The notes under the pieces were generated by a model, which searched no databases, had not been told where the DNA came from, and saw only the letters and a list, made by a program, of their open reading frames with translations. Made by a program: the position numbers and the translations under genes. From Oscillospiraceae bacterium (GTDB lineage Bacteria > Bacillota > Clostridia > Oscillospirales > Oscillospiraceae), in contig JAGPMA010000005.1 of assembly GCA_018053145.1 (NCBI GenBank), positions 1 to 64,000 of the forward strand: a stretch of 64,000 nt of DNA. The letters run 5' to 3'. The stretch's first letter is position 1, and every line of letters begins with the position of its first letter. Of this stretch, positions 26,098 to 34,926 are shown one piece after another.

Positions 26098-27867
26098 GTG
26101 TATTACAGCAATGGAAATTACGAAGCTTTTGCCCGTCCAGAGAAGCCCGAGGGTGTTGAGAAAAAGTCCGCGTATATCGTTGGAACCGGCCTTGCAGGTT
26201 TGGCAGTTGCTGCTTTCCTCGTTCGCGACGCACAGATGCCTGGTTCACACATCCACATTTTTGAATCCGACCCTGTCAGCGGCGGTGCCTGCGACGGCGC
26301 TTTCCTTGAAAAATATGGCTTTGTTTGCCGCGGCGGACGCGAAATGGAAAACCATTTCGAATGCCTCTGGGATTTGTTCCGTTCCGTTCCTTCTGTCGAG
26401 ACTGAGGGTGTTTCCGTTCTCGACGAGTATTACTGGCTGAACAAGCATGACCCCAATTTCTCCCTCGAACGTGCAATCTTGTCCGGCGGCGAAAGCGCAC
26501 ATACCGACGGAAAGTTTGATATTACACCGGGTGCAGCTACCCAGATTCTTAAGCTTTTCCTTACTCCCGATAGAGAGCTCGATGACAGACCAATGACTGA
26601 TTTCTTTGACGATGAGTTTTTCAGCACAAACTTCTGGCTCTATTGGCAGACCATGTTTGCTTTCCAGAAATGGCACTCTGCTCTTGAAATGAAGCTCTAT
26701 ATACATCGTTTTATCCACCATATTGGTGGGCTGCCTGATTTTAAGGCTCTTAAGTTCACAAAGTACAACCAGTATGAATCCCTCATTCTTCCGCTACAGA
26801 AGTATCTGCAGGATGCAGGCGTCACATTTGAGTTTAACTGCACAGTTACAAATATCCTTTTCGATATTACCCCCGAGAAGAAAGTCGCAAAGCAGATTGT
26901 TCTAACCCGCTCCGGCAAGGAAGAAAAAATCAGCCTTACCGAAAACGACTATGTGTTTTCAACTCTTGGCAGCAATGTCGATAACGCAACTCTCGGAACA
27001 AACACCGAAGTTCCGAAGCTCAAAGATGAAGCGGGCACAGGGAAATCATGGGAGCTTTGGAGAAATATTGCCGCTCAGGATCCTTCCTTCGGCAAGCCGA
27101 TGAAGTTCTGTGGAAACATCAAGGAAACTCTTTGGGAGTCAGCAACCACAACCATTGACAAGGAAATCATTCCTTATCTCGAGAAGCTCTGCAAGAGAGA
27201 CGTTCTCTGCGGCAAGGTAGTCACCGGCGGTATTATCACCGTTAAGGGCTCAAAGTGGCTCATGAGCTTTACCTTCAATCGTCAGCCACACTTCAAAGCA
27301 CAGCCCAAGGATAAGGCTGTTGGCTGGATTTATGCGTTGAACAACTATGTGCCCGGCGATTATATCAAAAAGCCCATCATAGAGTGCAACGGCATTGAAA
27401 TTTGCGAAGAGTGGCTGTTTCACATGGGCGTTCCAGTGGAAAAAATCCACGACCTCGCTGTCAACCATGCTAACACTGTTCCTTGCATTATGCCTTATGT
27501 TACTACATACTTCGAAAACAGAGCCGCTGGAGACCGCCCGAAAGTCGTTCCCGACGGAGCTGTCAACTTCGGATTCCTCGGTGAGCACGTTGAAACTCCG
27601 CGTGATACCGTTTTCACCACAGAGTTCGCTGTTCGAACAGGTATGGAAGCTGTATACACGCTGCTCAATGTAGACCGTGGCGTTCCTGAAGTCTTCGCAT
27701 CTGTCTACGATGTCCGCGTCCTCATGGAATCGACAATGAAGCTAATGGACGGCAGAAAGCCAATTGAAGTTTTCCTGCCTGTTGTTCTGCCGGTTCTCGC
27801 ATTTGTTAAGGATAAGATTGACAACAATGTAGTGATGGATTTGGTCAAAAAATACGGAGTACTCTAA
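26098..27867 (+). CDS. ohyA: Oleate hydratase
   Basis: A 589-residue FAD-dependent hydratase (myosin-cross-reactive antigen family) that adds water to the cis-9 double bond of oleate and linoleate, giving 10-hydroxy fatty acids; gut anaerobes use it to detoxify unsaturated fatty acids. The start is a GTG at 26098 after AGGAGGAATTCTT, giving the canonical opening MYYSNGNYEAFARPEKPEGV. The FAD loop YIVGTGLAGLAVAAF is near 25-40, and EKYGFVCRGGREMENHFECL, KYNQYESLILPLQKYL and GEHVETPRDTVFTTEF are family motifs. Monocistronic with a strong terminator downstream. Confidence 0.95.
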   Translation: MYYSNGNYEAFARPEKPEGVEKKSAYIVGTGLAGLAVAAFLVRDAQMPGSHIHIFESDPVSGGACDGAFLEKYGFVCRGGREMENHFECLWDLFRSVPSVETEGVSVLDEYYWLNKHDPNFSLERAILSGGESAHTDGKFDITPGAATQILKLFLTPDRELDDRPMTDFFDDEFFSTNFWLYWQTMFAFQKWHSALEMKLYIHRFIHHIGGLPDFKALKFTKYNQYESLILPLQKYLQDAGVTFEFNCTVTNILFDITPEKKVAKQIVLTRSGKEEKISLTENDYVFSTLGSNVDNATLGTNTEVPKLKDEAGTGKSWELWRNIAAQDPSFGKPMKFCGNIKETLWESATTTIDKEIIPYLEKLCKRDVLCGKVVTGGIITVKGSKWLMSFTFNRQPHFKAQPKDKAVGWIYALNNYVPGDYIKKPIIECNGIEICEEWLFHMGVPVEKIHDLAVNHANTVPCIMPYVTTYFENRAAGDRPKVVPDGAVNFGFLGEHVETPRDTVFTTEFAVRTGMEAVYTLLNVDRGVPEVFASVYDVRVLMESTMKLMDGRKPIEVFLPVVLPVLAFVKDKIDNNVVMDLVKKYGVL

Positions 27868-28006
27868 TCATTCTATATTTCAGGTTTTGTTTATGTTAAT
27901 TGAGCAATTCATTTCTGTCCCGGAATGAGCTCTCTTTGGCAGAGAATATAAACAACAGGGGAGTGGCAGCGCCACTGCTGCTCCCCACCTTCTATTTTTA
28001 TCATGT

Positions 28007-28046
28007 AATAAAACACAGACATTATTGTCTGTGTTTTATTATTGTT
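28007..28046 (+). terminator. Terminator of the oleate hydratase gene
   Basis: AATAAAACACAGAC (28007-28020) and GTCTGTGTTTTATT (28027-28040), 14 bp perfect with a 6-base loop, followed by ATTGTTTT. Confidence 0.88.
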
Positions 28047-28148
28047 TTGACAGGTTATAAAATTGTTGTATTTGACAAAATAGCCGACAAGATGTGATTA
28101 TCAATATTAGATAAAATAATAATAGTTATTAGAATGTTCATATTTTCA

Positions 28149-28177
28149 TTGACTGAGTATGATATAAAAGTTATTAT
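28149..28177 (+). promoter_or_regulatory. Sigma-A promoter of the acyltransferase/radical SAM cluster
   Basis: TTGACT (28149-28154), 17-base spacer, TATTAT (28172-28177), about 48 bases before the start at 28226. Confidence 0.65.
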
Positions 28178-28225
28178 GTAGAGGATAGTATTAAATGAAA
28201 ACAATTGCTAAATAGGTGAACATTT

Positions 28226-29527
28226 ATGCATTTGAATATAACTGAAAAGAATACACCGGCTTTCCCAAAAAGAATGCCGCTCGATAATGCCGCAAAAATT
28301 TATCCTCCCGCAAAGGGTAAGAGAAGTCCCTCGATGTTCCGGCTTTCGATGGAACTAACGGAAGATGTCGATGAAGCCGTGCTGGAGCAGGCGCTAAAAA
28401 GCACTTTACTAAGGATGCCCAGCTTCTCTCAGCATTTGAAACGTGGCTTTTTTTGGTATCATTTTGAGCACAATGAGGATACGCCTCCAATTATGAATGA
28501 AATCCGCAATCCATGCGTTTATCTTGACGAACGTGAAAACAGGGGATTTCAGTTTCGTGTGAGCTATTATAAAAAACGAATTGCTGTTGATTTCTTTCAT
28601 GTGGTAACTGATGGAACTGGTGGGATGTCTTTTCTTAAAACGCTAGTTGCCGAATATATATCTTTAAAGCATCAAATCCAAATTCCGCGAGGAAACGGCA
28701 TACTTGATTGTGAAGAAGTTCCACAAAAGGCTGAATATGAAGACAGCTTTCTCAAATACGCGAAGCCAATGAAAATCAGCCGACTGGAGCAGGCGGCATA
28801 TCATATCAAGGGTACTCGGGAGGAATATGGGGTCATCCATATCACGACAGGAATCATGCCGCTGGATGAAATCCACGCAAAAGCAAAAGAATACGGAGCA
28901 ACTATAAACGAATTTCTGACAGCCGTGCTAATTCTTGCGGTTTATAATATTCAGCAAAAGGAAAACCATCCTTTTCGAAAAAGAATGCCTGTTAAGGTCT
29001 GCATACCGATTAATTTGAGGAAGCATTTTGCCTCCCGCACACTTCGAAACTTTACCTCATATGCAAATTTAGGTATTGTTCCGACCTTAGGTAACTATAC
29101 AATTGAAGAAACTATTGCTATAATAAGGCATGGAATGGCGCTTGAAGCAAACAAAAAAATACTTACAGCGAAGTTCAGTACAAATGTTGCATCTGAAAAG
29201 AATGTGTTTCTAAAACTTGCGCCGCTTTATCTCAAAGATCCAATTATGAAGCTTTATTTCATTTTAAACGGCGATAGGTATAATAGCGTTACTCTTTCAA
29301 ACTTGGGTATGGTACGTCTTCCTGATGAAATGGCACAATACGTAGAACGCATTAGCTTTATGCTAGGCGCTGCGAGAAATCCTGTCGCCTGTGCCTGCGT
29401 CAGCTTTCAAAACAAGCTTTGCTTCAATATCATAAGAACCATTGAAGAGTCCCTGCTTGAGCGCATGTTTTATACCATGCTTAGCGACATGGGCATTCAC
29501 GTAGTACTAGAAAGTAACAAAAGGTGA
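28226..29527 (+). CDS. Condensation-fold acyltransferase-like protein
   Basis: A 433-residue protein of the CoA-dependent acyltransferase/condensation superfamily (alcohol acetyltransferase-like). The active-site motif HHxxxDG appears as DFFHVVTDGTGGMSF (near 128-142): the second His and the Asp-Gly are kept, but the first His is Phe. VKVCIPINLRKHFASRTLRNF near 255 and the C-terminal VTLSNLGMVRLP correspond to the second half of the fold. It likely transfers an acyl group to an alcohol or amine or binds a carrier-tethered acyl group. First of three closely packed genes (next start 4 bases past its stop). Confidence 0.75.
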   Translation: MHLNITEKNTPAFPKRMPLDNAAKIYPPAKGKRSPSMFRLSMELTEDVDEAVLEQALKSTLLRMPSFSQHLKRGFFWYHFEHNEDTPPIMNEIRNPCVYLDERENRGFQFRVSYYKKRIAVDFFHVVTDGTGGMSFLKTLVAEYISLKHQIQIPRGNGILDCEEVPQKAEYEDSFLKYAKPMKISRLEQAAYHIKGTREEYGVIHITTGIMPLDEIHAKAKEYGATINEFLTAVLILAVYNIQQKENHPFRKRMPVKVCIPINLRKHFASRTLRNFTSYANLGIVPTLGNYTIEETIAIIRHGMALEANKKILTAKFSTNVASEKNVFLKLAPLYLKDPIMKLYFILNGDRYNSVTLSNLGMVRLPDEMAQYVERISFMLGAARNPVACACVSFQNKLCFNIIRTIEESLLERMFYTMLSDMGIHVVLESNKR

Positions 29528-29531
29528 TTTC

Positions 29532-30227
29532 ATGAGAAATTCATATTGTAATAAGTGTAAAATTGAGCTTTCACATACAGAATTGGTTTGCCCGCTGTGC
29601 GGGAGTCGCACAGCGGTTGAGTCCGACAATTATTTCGGGGCTTATCCCGCGTGTGTTCAGGCAGTTCCGCTAAACAGCAAGCACACAGCGCTAAAAGCCT
29701 TAATTGTCCTTTTGTTTCCGGCACTGTGCTGTTTTGCTATTAATATTCTTGTTAGCGGACATGTCAGTTGGGGGCCTTATATTTGGGGAGCGGAAGCCTG
29801 CTTCTTCGTTTTTGCTTTTTTACCAAAGCTCTTTAATAGACCGAAAGTAAGCCTTTGTATATTGGCGGATACAGCGGCGACAGTCGCTTATCTATACATA
29901 ATCGGTGTTAAAAACGGCTCAACTGAATGGATTTTACCACTTGGCTTGCCGCTTGCGTTGTTAGCTGGCCTGCTGATATACTCGATACTAAAAACCATAC
30001 AAATGAGAAAACCAACTCAGCTGTTCAAAACTGCTGCTGTTATATGCATATTGGGCATATTTTCCCTTGCGGTTCAAATTGCAATTAGCGTATTTCAGCA
30101 AGGTGTTGTAACAATTGGCTGGGCATTGCCGGTAATCTTGCCTACTATGGTTATCTCATCCGTGCTGTTTTATGTCGAGTTTAATTCTCAGCTAAAACGA
30201 AGACTTTTGAGGGCAGTGTTTTTATAA
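29532..30227 (+). CDS. Zinc-ribbon membrane protein (DUF6320-like)
   Basis: A 231-residue protein with an N-terminal zinc ribbon, CNKCKIELSHTELVCPLCG (CxxC-x10-CxxC), then about six hydrophobic segments from residue 50 to 220 (for example ALIVLLFPALCCFAINILV and LPLGLPLALLAGLLIYSIL). The arrangement matches DUF6320. Function is not known; the ribbon would face the cytoplasm and may dock a partner. It lies between the acyltransferase-like and radical SAM genes, 4 and 20 bases apart, so a shared membrane-associated pathway is likely. Confidence 0.7.
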   Translation: MRNSYCNKCKIELSHTELVCPLCGSRTAVESDNYFGAYPACVQAVPLNSKHTALKALIVLLFPALCCFAINILVSGHVSWGPYIWGAEACFFVFAFLPKLFNRPKVSLCILADTAATVAYLYIIGVKNGSTEWILPLGLPLALLAGLLIYSILKTIQMRKPTQLFKTAAVICILGIFSLAVQIAISVFQQGVVTIGWALPVILPTMVISSVLFYVEFNSQLKRRLLRAVFL

Positions 30228-30247
30228 ATATTATCTGGTGAAATGAT

Positions 30248-31345
30248 ATGAATCTAAATGAATACATAGAGCAGGGAATAAGCTCAATTGCATCCGCTTT
30301 GTCAAATTTCTACCTTTCAAATGAGAAAGGCAGTCGATTTTTAATATCACTTGTTCCTTCGCTTCAAGAAAGCTCACGGAAACGCGACTTTTACGAAAAA
30401 AGCGGACATCATATTCCACCGTTTTTGATTGCGAGCATTGCCTCACAGTGTAACCTTCGGTGTGCAGGCTGTTATGCAAGAGCAGACGGAATGTGCGCGG
30501 AAAACCACGCACAACAGGAAATGAACGCTTTTGAATGGGACAAAGTCTTCGGCGAAGCCTCCGATATCGGTATATCGTTTATTATTCTCGCCGGTGGCGA
30601 GCCGTTGCTGCGCCGCGAGATTATAAAGATGGCGGCACATCGTTCCAACATGATATTCCCGATTTTCACAAACGGCACCTTGCTTGACGAAGAATATCTT
30701 GAGCTGTTTAAAAACAATAGAAATTTAATTCCTGTGTTTAGTATTGAAGGCGAAGCGGTGCAAACAGATTTACGGCGCGGTGAGGGCGTTTCAAAAAACA
30801 TCGAGAGCGCTATGAGCAAGCTTGATTACAGCGGAGTTCTTTTCGCGGCATCAATAACTGTCACAAATGAGAATCTTAATACCGTTGTCTCAAAGTGCTA
30901 TTTAAGAAAGTTAAGAGGACTCGGCTGCGGGGCGGTCTTTTTTGTGGAATACGTACCGGCAGAGAAAGGTACGGAAAAGCTTGTCCTTTCGAATGCGGAA
31001 ACTGATTGGCTAAATGAGCAAATCGGCTCTTTTAAGACCGAATTTATGGACATGAGCATTTTTGCTTTTCCAGGTGACGAAAAATATATGGGAGGCTGTC
31101 TTGCTGCGGGACGAGGATTTTTTCACATTACCCCCTTTGGAAGCGCCGAAGCCTGCCCCTTTTCTCCGTATTCGCTCCATAATGTAAAGGATAATACCAT
31201 ACTTGAAGTTCTCGACTCAAGCTTCTTCCGGCAAATTCGTGAAATCGGTAAAGAGGAAGCATGTGAACATATCGGCGGCTGTACGCTTTTTAATCATGAA
31301 GACGAGGTTCGCAAGCTGCTTTGGACTCCGAAAGAGGAAATATGA
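30248..31345 (+). CDS. Radical SAM protein with C-terminal auxiliary-cluster cysteines
   Basis: A 365-residue radical SAM enzyme. SQCNLRCAGCYARADG (near 74-84) is the CxxxCxxC cluster motif, IILAGGEPLLR the SAM GGE motif and IFPIFTNGTLLDEEYL the following strand. C-terminal cysteines in YMGGCLAAGRGF, AEACPFSPYS and EACEHIGGC suggest a SPASM-type auxiliary Fe-S site. Such proteins modify peptides, lipids or cofactors. Third gene of the cluster at 28226; no precursor peptide gene is visible beside it, so a lipid or small-molecule substrate is as likely as a peptide. Confidence 0.82.
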   Translation: MNLNEYIEQGISSIASALSNFYLSNEKGSRFLISLVPSLQESSRKRDFYEKSGHHIPPFLIASIASQCNLRCAGCYARADGMCAENHAQQEMNAFEWDKVFGEASDIGISFIILAGGEPLLRREIIKMAAHRSNMIFPIFTNGTLLDEEYLELFKNNRNLIPVFSIEGEAVQTDLRRGEGVSKNIESAMSKLDYSGVLFAASITVTNENLNTVVSKCYLRKLRGLGCGAVFFVEYVPAEKGTEKLVLSNAETDWLNEQIGSFKTEFMDMSIFAFPGDEKYMGGCLAAGRGFFHITPFGSAEACPFSPYSLHNVKDNTILEVLDSSFFRQIREIGKEEACEHIGGCTLFNHEDEVRKLLWTPKEEI

Positions 31346-31467
31346 TACGATGATGAAAAGATAATTGTTGATTAATTTGTGCGAATAACCGGTATATATT
31401 ACACAGATTTGACAAATCCTTATTGTGATGATATAATACCTCGATTGACAATAATATCGCTTTTTTT

Positions 31468-31500
31468 AAAACGAGGATTTAGGTCCCCGTTTTTATTTTT
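31468..31500 (+). terminator. Hairpin-T-run before the helicase start
   Basis: Stem AAACG.GGA / TCC.CGTTT with one mismatch, loop TTTAGG, then TTTTTATTTTTT (about 31488-31500). It ends 18 bases before the helicase start, so it either terminates the radical SAM operon or works as an attenuator in the helicase leader. Confidence 0.6.
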
Positions 31501-31517
31501 TAGAATTGAGGAATTCC

Positions 31518-33260
31518 ATGACAAAAGTTTTATTCTCGGAAATGAGCCTTACTCCAAAGGTCGAACGTGCAGTTTCACTGATGGGGTTTGATTCAGCAAC
31601 ACCTATCCAATCTGAAGCTATTCCGGTAATCCGTACAGGAGTAGACGTTATTGCTCGCTCCCAGACGGGAACGGGCAAGACTTTGGCATTTGCAATACCC
31701 GCCATTGAAAGAGTTGATACACACGAAGAAAAACCGACCATACAGATACTGGTTCTCTGCCCGACACGCGAGCTCGCGGTTCAGGCGGATGAGGAAATCA
31801 GAAAGCTTGCCCGTTTCAAAGAAGGCATCCGACCTGTCGCCATTTATGGCGGAGCCTCGATTGAGCAGCAGTGCATTAATCTTCGACGCGCCAACATTGT
31901 TGTCGGCACACCAGGACGTGTGATGGACCATATGCGCCGCAAGACCATAAAGCTGAACAGTCTGAAAATGATTGTTCTTGATGAGGCTGACGAAATGCTT
32001 AACATGGGTTTCAAGGAAGACATTGAAACCATTTTGACAGATACACCCGATGACCGCCAGACAGTTCTCTTTTCGGCCACAATGCCCCCCGCGATAATGA
32101 AGATTACAAAGGAATTTCAAAAGGACCCTGTGCTGATTGAAATTGATAAAAGCCAGGTGACAATTGAGAATATCGAGCAAAGATTTATTGATGTCCCGCA
32201 TGCGAACAAAAAAGAAGCTCTTGTAATGCTGCTCAAATTCTATCAGCCAAAACGCGCTATCATTTTCTGCGGAACTAAAAAAATGGCAGACGAGCTGACG
32301 GAGTATTTGAATGAGCGCAATGTCAGCGCCGAAAGCATACACAGCGATATAAAGCAGACACAGCGAACAACAACAATGCGCGATTTTAAGGCAGGAAAGA
32401 CTACTATTCTGATAGCAACTGATATTGCCGCTCGCGGAATAGATGTAAACGATGTTGAATATGTCATAAACTTTGATATTCCACCGAACACGGAGTATTA
32501 TATCCATCGTATCGGCAGAACCGGCAGAGCAGGCAAGCCCGGCTGCAGCATTACAATTTGCAGCAGCAAACGCGAGGTCAACGAAATCAGACAAATTGCT
32601 GTTGCGGTAAAATCAGCAATCAAAGAGCTGGCGCTTCCTACACCGGAGGACATTGCTTCTGCGGGGACTGCAAAGGCAATAGAAGAGCTTGAGGCAAGCT
32701 TACAGGGTGAGATTAAGCCGATTTATACTGAAATTGTCAATAAAATGCTAGAAAAAGGCCTTTCGGTTCAAAATATTGCTGAGGCAGCACTTTCACTATA
32801 CTTCAGTGATCTTGCAAAGCCTTTGGCAAAGATGCCGGTTTCTCAGTTCAGACACGAGGCAGGAGAGCCATCAAGAATAGAAGCTCGCCCGAATGTAAAA
32901 AGAGACGCGTCAAAACCTAAAATTCGTCCGATGGACTTTGGCATTATGATTTTGGATATTGGATCAAGCAACGGCGTAAAAGCAAACCATATTATTGGAG
33001 CAGTTGCAGACCGCACAGGTATTTCCGGCAAGGAAATCGGCAAGGTTGAAATTGCCATGGAACAGAGCTTAGTCGAAATTCCTTCGGATAAAATAGAACA
33101 AATTCTAGAGGCGATGAAGGGCTGTAAAATCTGCGGGAAACCAACACATTCCTGCCTACTCGCCGGTTCACCTCGCAAAGCTCCGAATAGGACGGGAAGC
33201 GCGGCAAAAAGAGCAAATATTAATGGCCCAAGCCCACGATACAATACGAAAAACAAATAA
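31518..33260 (+). CDS. DEAD-box ATP-dependent RNA helicase
   Basis: A 580-residue DeaD/DbpA-type helicase. Motifs in order: FDSATPIQSEAIP (Q motif), ARSQTGTGKTLAFAIP (I), CPTRELAVQ (Ia), GTPGRVMDHM (Ib), VLDEADEMLNMG (II), LFSATMP (III), ATDIAARGIDVNDV (V) and HRIGRTGRAG (VI). Residues about 470-540 form a DbpA-type RNA-binding domain (IGAVADRTGISGKEIGKVEI), then a lysine/arginine-rich tail with CKICGKPTHSC. Probably unwinds rRNA or mRNA in ribosome assembly or cold adaptation. GAGG lies ahead of the ATG at 31518; the earlier TTG overlaps that site. Confidence 0.92.
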   Translation: MTKVLFSEMSLTPKVERAVSLMGFDSATPIQSEAIPVIRTGVDVIARSQTGTGKTLAFAIPAIERVDTHEEKPTIQILVLCPTRELAVQADEEIRKLARFKEGIRPVAIYGGASIEQQCINLRRANIVVGTPGRVMDHMRRKTIKLNSLKMIVLDEADEMLNMGFKEDIETILTDTPDDRQTVLFSATMPPAIMKITKEFQKDPVLIEIDKSQVTIENIEQRFIDVPHANKKEALVMLLKFYQPKRAIIFCGTKKMADELTEYLNERNVSAESIHSDIKQTQRTTTMRDFKAGKTTILIATDIAARGIDVNDVEYVINFDIPPNTEYYIHRIGRTGRAGKPGCSITICSSKREVNEIRQIAVAVKSAIKELALPTPEDIASAGTAKAIEELEASLQGEIKPIYTEIVNKMLEKGLSVQNIAEAALSLYFSDLAKPLAKMPVSQFRHEAGEPSRIEARPNVKRDASKPKIRPMDFGIMILDIGSSNGVKANHIIGAVADRTGISGKEIGKVEIAMEQSLVEIPSDKIEQILEAMKGCKICGKPTHSCLLAGSPRKAPNRTGSAAKRANINGPSPRYNTKNK

Positions 33261-33264
33261 TATA

Positions 33265-33300
33265 AAAAGAGCAGCGACAACAAGTCGGCTGCTCTTTTAT
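33265..33300. terminator. Terminator between helicase and ABC permease genes
   Basis: AAAAGAGCAGC (33265-33275) pairs with GCTGCTCTTTT (33288-33298), with an inner GAC/GTC stem. Works for both converging genes. Confidence 0.85.
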
Positions 33301-33333
33301 GTGTTTCAAGCAATTTTTCAATTATCCTAAGCC

Positions 33334-34926
33334 TTAAAAAATATTAGCGCCCTTAGTGAAAATCCATTTCTGCGAAAAGCTCCAGCCGAGGAGTAGTAAT
33401 AATGTATATCCGAGAAGATAAGCAACGACTAAAGTACCCTCGGGCCTGAGCAGGAAATACAGTCCTCCGGGAATTAAAACGGAAAGGAAGTTGAAAAGCA
33501 TTGCGAGCAGAACGCTGACACTTTGTTTGACAACCTGAGTTTCGTTGACCCAGTCAAGATTTGGCGACTTTAGATTGCAGATAAGGCCAATGTTTGCTGA
33601 AAACATGAGGTATAGCACAGGGGTAAGGAGCATTATCAGCACCTTTTCCACTGACGGGTTAAAAACATAAGCTGCAGCAGAGGCAGCAAGTATTGTTGAA
33701 GGGATAGACAGGTAGATGTGAAGTTTCAGCTTCGCTTTGAGAATCTCTTGTTCCGAAAGCGGCAAGGATTTGACAATCCAAATGGTTTTGCCCTCAAGCG
33801 ATACTGAAGGGGCTGTGAAAAGCACCACCGATGACATCAAGCAAAGTCCAAAAATCACAGCAGCGATTACAGTTCCGCTGTCAAAGCCGGTTTGAGCTAC
33901 AAGTTCCAAAATGTAAGATTTTTTAATTACCAATGCAACCGCTGCGACAGCAATGAAAATTACACCGAGTCCTGCGTTTAAGATATAAACAGGGGAGGAG
34001 AGAAGCCGTTTCAGCTCACGGCGAAAAAGAGCCGAAGAAATGGAGGAGGACTGCATTGCCCGTTCTTCATATTTGACTTTAGCAACACCTCTCTTTGATG
34101 TGATAACCTTAATGAGAGTTGCCGACAGTATATAATACATCAGCACGAAGGGTACGAGCATAATTAAGAAGCTATAAACCAGCTGGAGCGCGTTGGGCTC
34201 TGTGACGCAATTTCCAATCCAATAGAGGGGCGCTACTGAGCCTAAAGATCCTGCGATCTCTTTGCCATTTGAGATAAGCTGTTGGATATATATATTAATC
34301 CTGCTGAACCCGACAAAATATAGTCCTAAAAAAACTACGGAAAATACTACTGTCATAAGTGATTTCTTACGAACCCTACCGGTTGAGATGGCAAGAAGCC
34401 AGCCGAATAAGCCGGAAACAGCCATTGCAAAAAATGGCAGCGCGAGGACGATTAGGAGAAACGAAATAAACGAGATGGCAGTAACCTGCGTGGCGCGAAA
34501 CCACATTATAGCCGCAGGAATCGCAACAAGCAGCTCAAAAAAGAAGTTCATGATCATGAGCATGACCATTCGGCTCGCCAAAATTAGCCTAGGAGGAATT
34601 GGCATTGATAACAGCAGGTCGTTGTCGCGGGCTTCATACAGCTGAGATTTTGCCATAAAGATTCCACCGATAAACATTAGCGCAAAAGCAGCCAGGGCAA
34701 ACAGAGTGAAATACAGCCAGCCTATACCAAAGCTGAAAAATGGCTTTGCAATTTGCTGAAAATATACTCCGAACATCACCATGAATGCAGCACAGGCATA
34801 AAGCATCAATGCTGCGAAACCAACTATTTTGAGCTTGGAATTATGCATGTTTGACTGTGTATTATTTCGCAAGAACAGCCAAGTACCAAAAGCGGCCATT
34901 CTCGTTTTGAGAAGGGCTTTAAACAT
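33334..34926 (-). CDS. ABC-2 type exporter permease
   Basis: About 530 residues with 10-12 hydrophobic segments, starting FKALLKTRMAAFGTWLFLRN and containing ARDNDLLLSMPIPPRLILASR, a segment characteristic of Firmicute ABC-2 permeases paired with a lone ATPase. Between the halves lie charged loops (ITSKRGVAKVKYEERAMQ) and LEGKTIWIVKSLPLSEQEILKAK-like cytoplasmic coupling regions. The ATG at 34926 overlaps the ATPase stop (CAATGTTTAA) and is preceded by GAAGGTG; the longer frame upstream is within the ATPase gene. Likely exports a lipid, peptide or drug; substrate unknown. Confidence 0.82.
   Translation of the reverse strand: MFKALLKTRMAAFGTWLFLRNNTQSNMHNSKLKIVGFAALMLYACAAFMVMFGVYFQQIAKPFFSFGIGWLYFTLFALAAFALMFIGGIFMAKSQLYEARDNDLLLSMPIPPRLILASRMVMLMIMNFFFELLVAIPAAIMWFRATQVTAISFISFLLIVLALPFFAMAVSGLFGWLLAISTGRVRKKSLMTVVFSVVFLGLYFVGFSRINIYIQQLISNGKEIAGSLGSVAPLYWIGNCVTEPNALQLVYSFLIMLVPFVLMYYILSATLIKVITSKRGVAKVKYEERAMQSSSISSALFRRELKRLLSSPVYILNAGLGVIFIAVAAVALVIKKSYILELVAQTGFDSGTVIAAVIFGLCLMSSVVLFTAPSVSLEGKTIWIVKSLPLSEQEILKAKLKLHIYLSIPSTILAASAAAYVFNPSVEKVLIMLLTPVLYLMFSANIGLICNLKSPNLDWVNETQVVKQSVSVLLAMLFNFLSVLIPGGLYFLLRPEGTLVVAYLLGYTLLLLLGWSFSQKWIFTKGANIF

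Larger units (their letters stand above)
27868..28225. other. 358-bp gap between ohyA and the acyltransferase cluster
   Basis: It holds a GC-rich hairpin near 27960-27986, the terminator at 28007-28040 and the promoter at 28149-28177. A 65-codon frame inside it has no ribosome-binding site and crosses both hairpins, so I see no gene. Confidence 0.6.

Noticed and set aside
27900..28097. 65-codon frame after oleate hydratase
   Set aside because: It runs through a GC-rich hairpin and a strong terminator, lacks a ribosome-binding site and has no protein-like composition.
31593..32594. A 333-codon open frame antisense to the DEAD-box helicase
   Set aside because: It lies wholly opposite a strongly conserved helicase coding region, has no ribosome-binding site and its translation is Cys/His-rich without a domain, so it is a shadow of codon bias.
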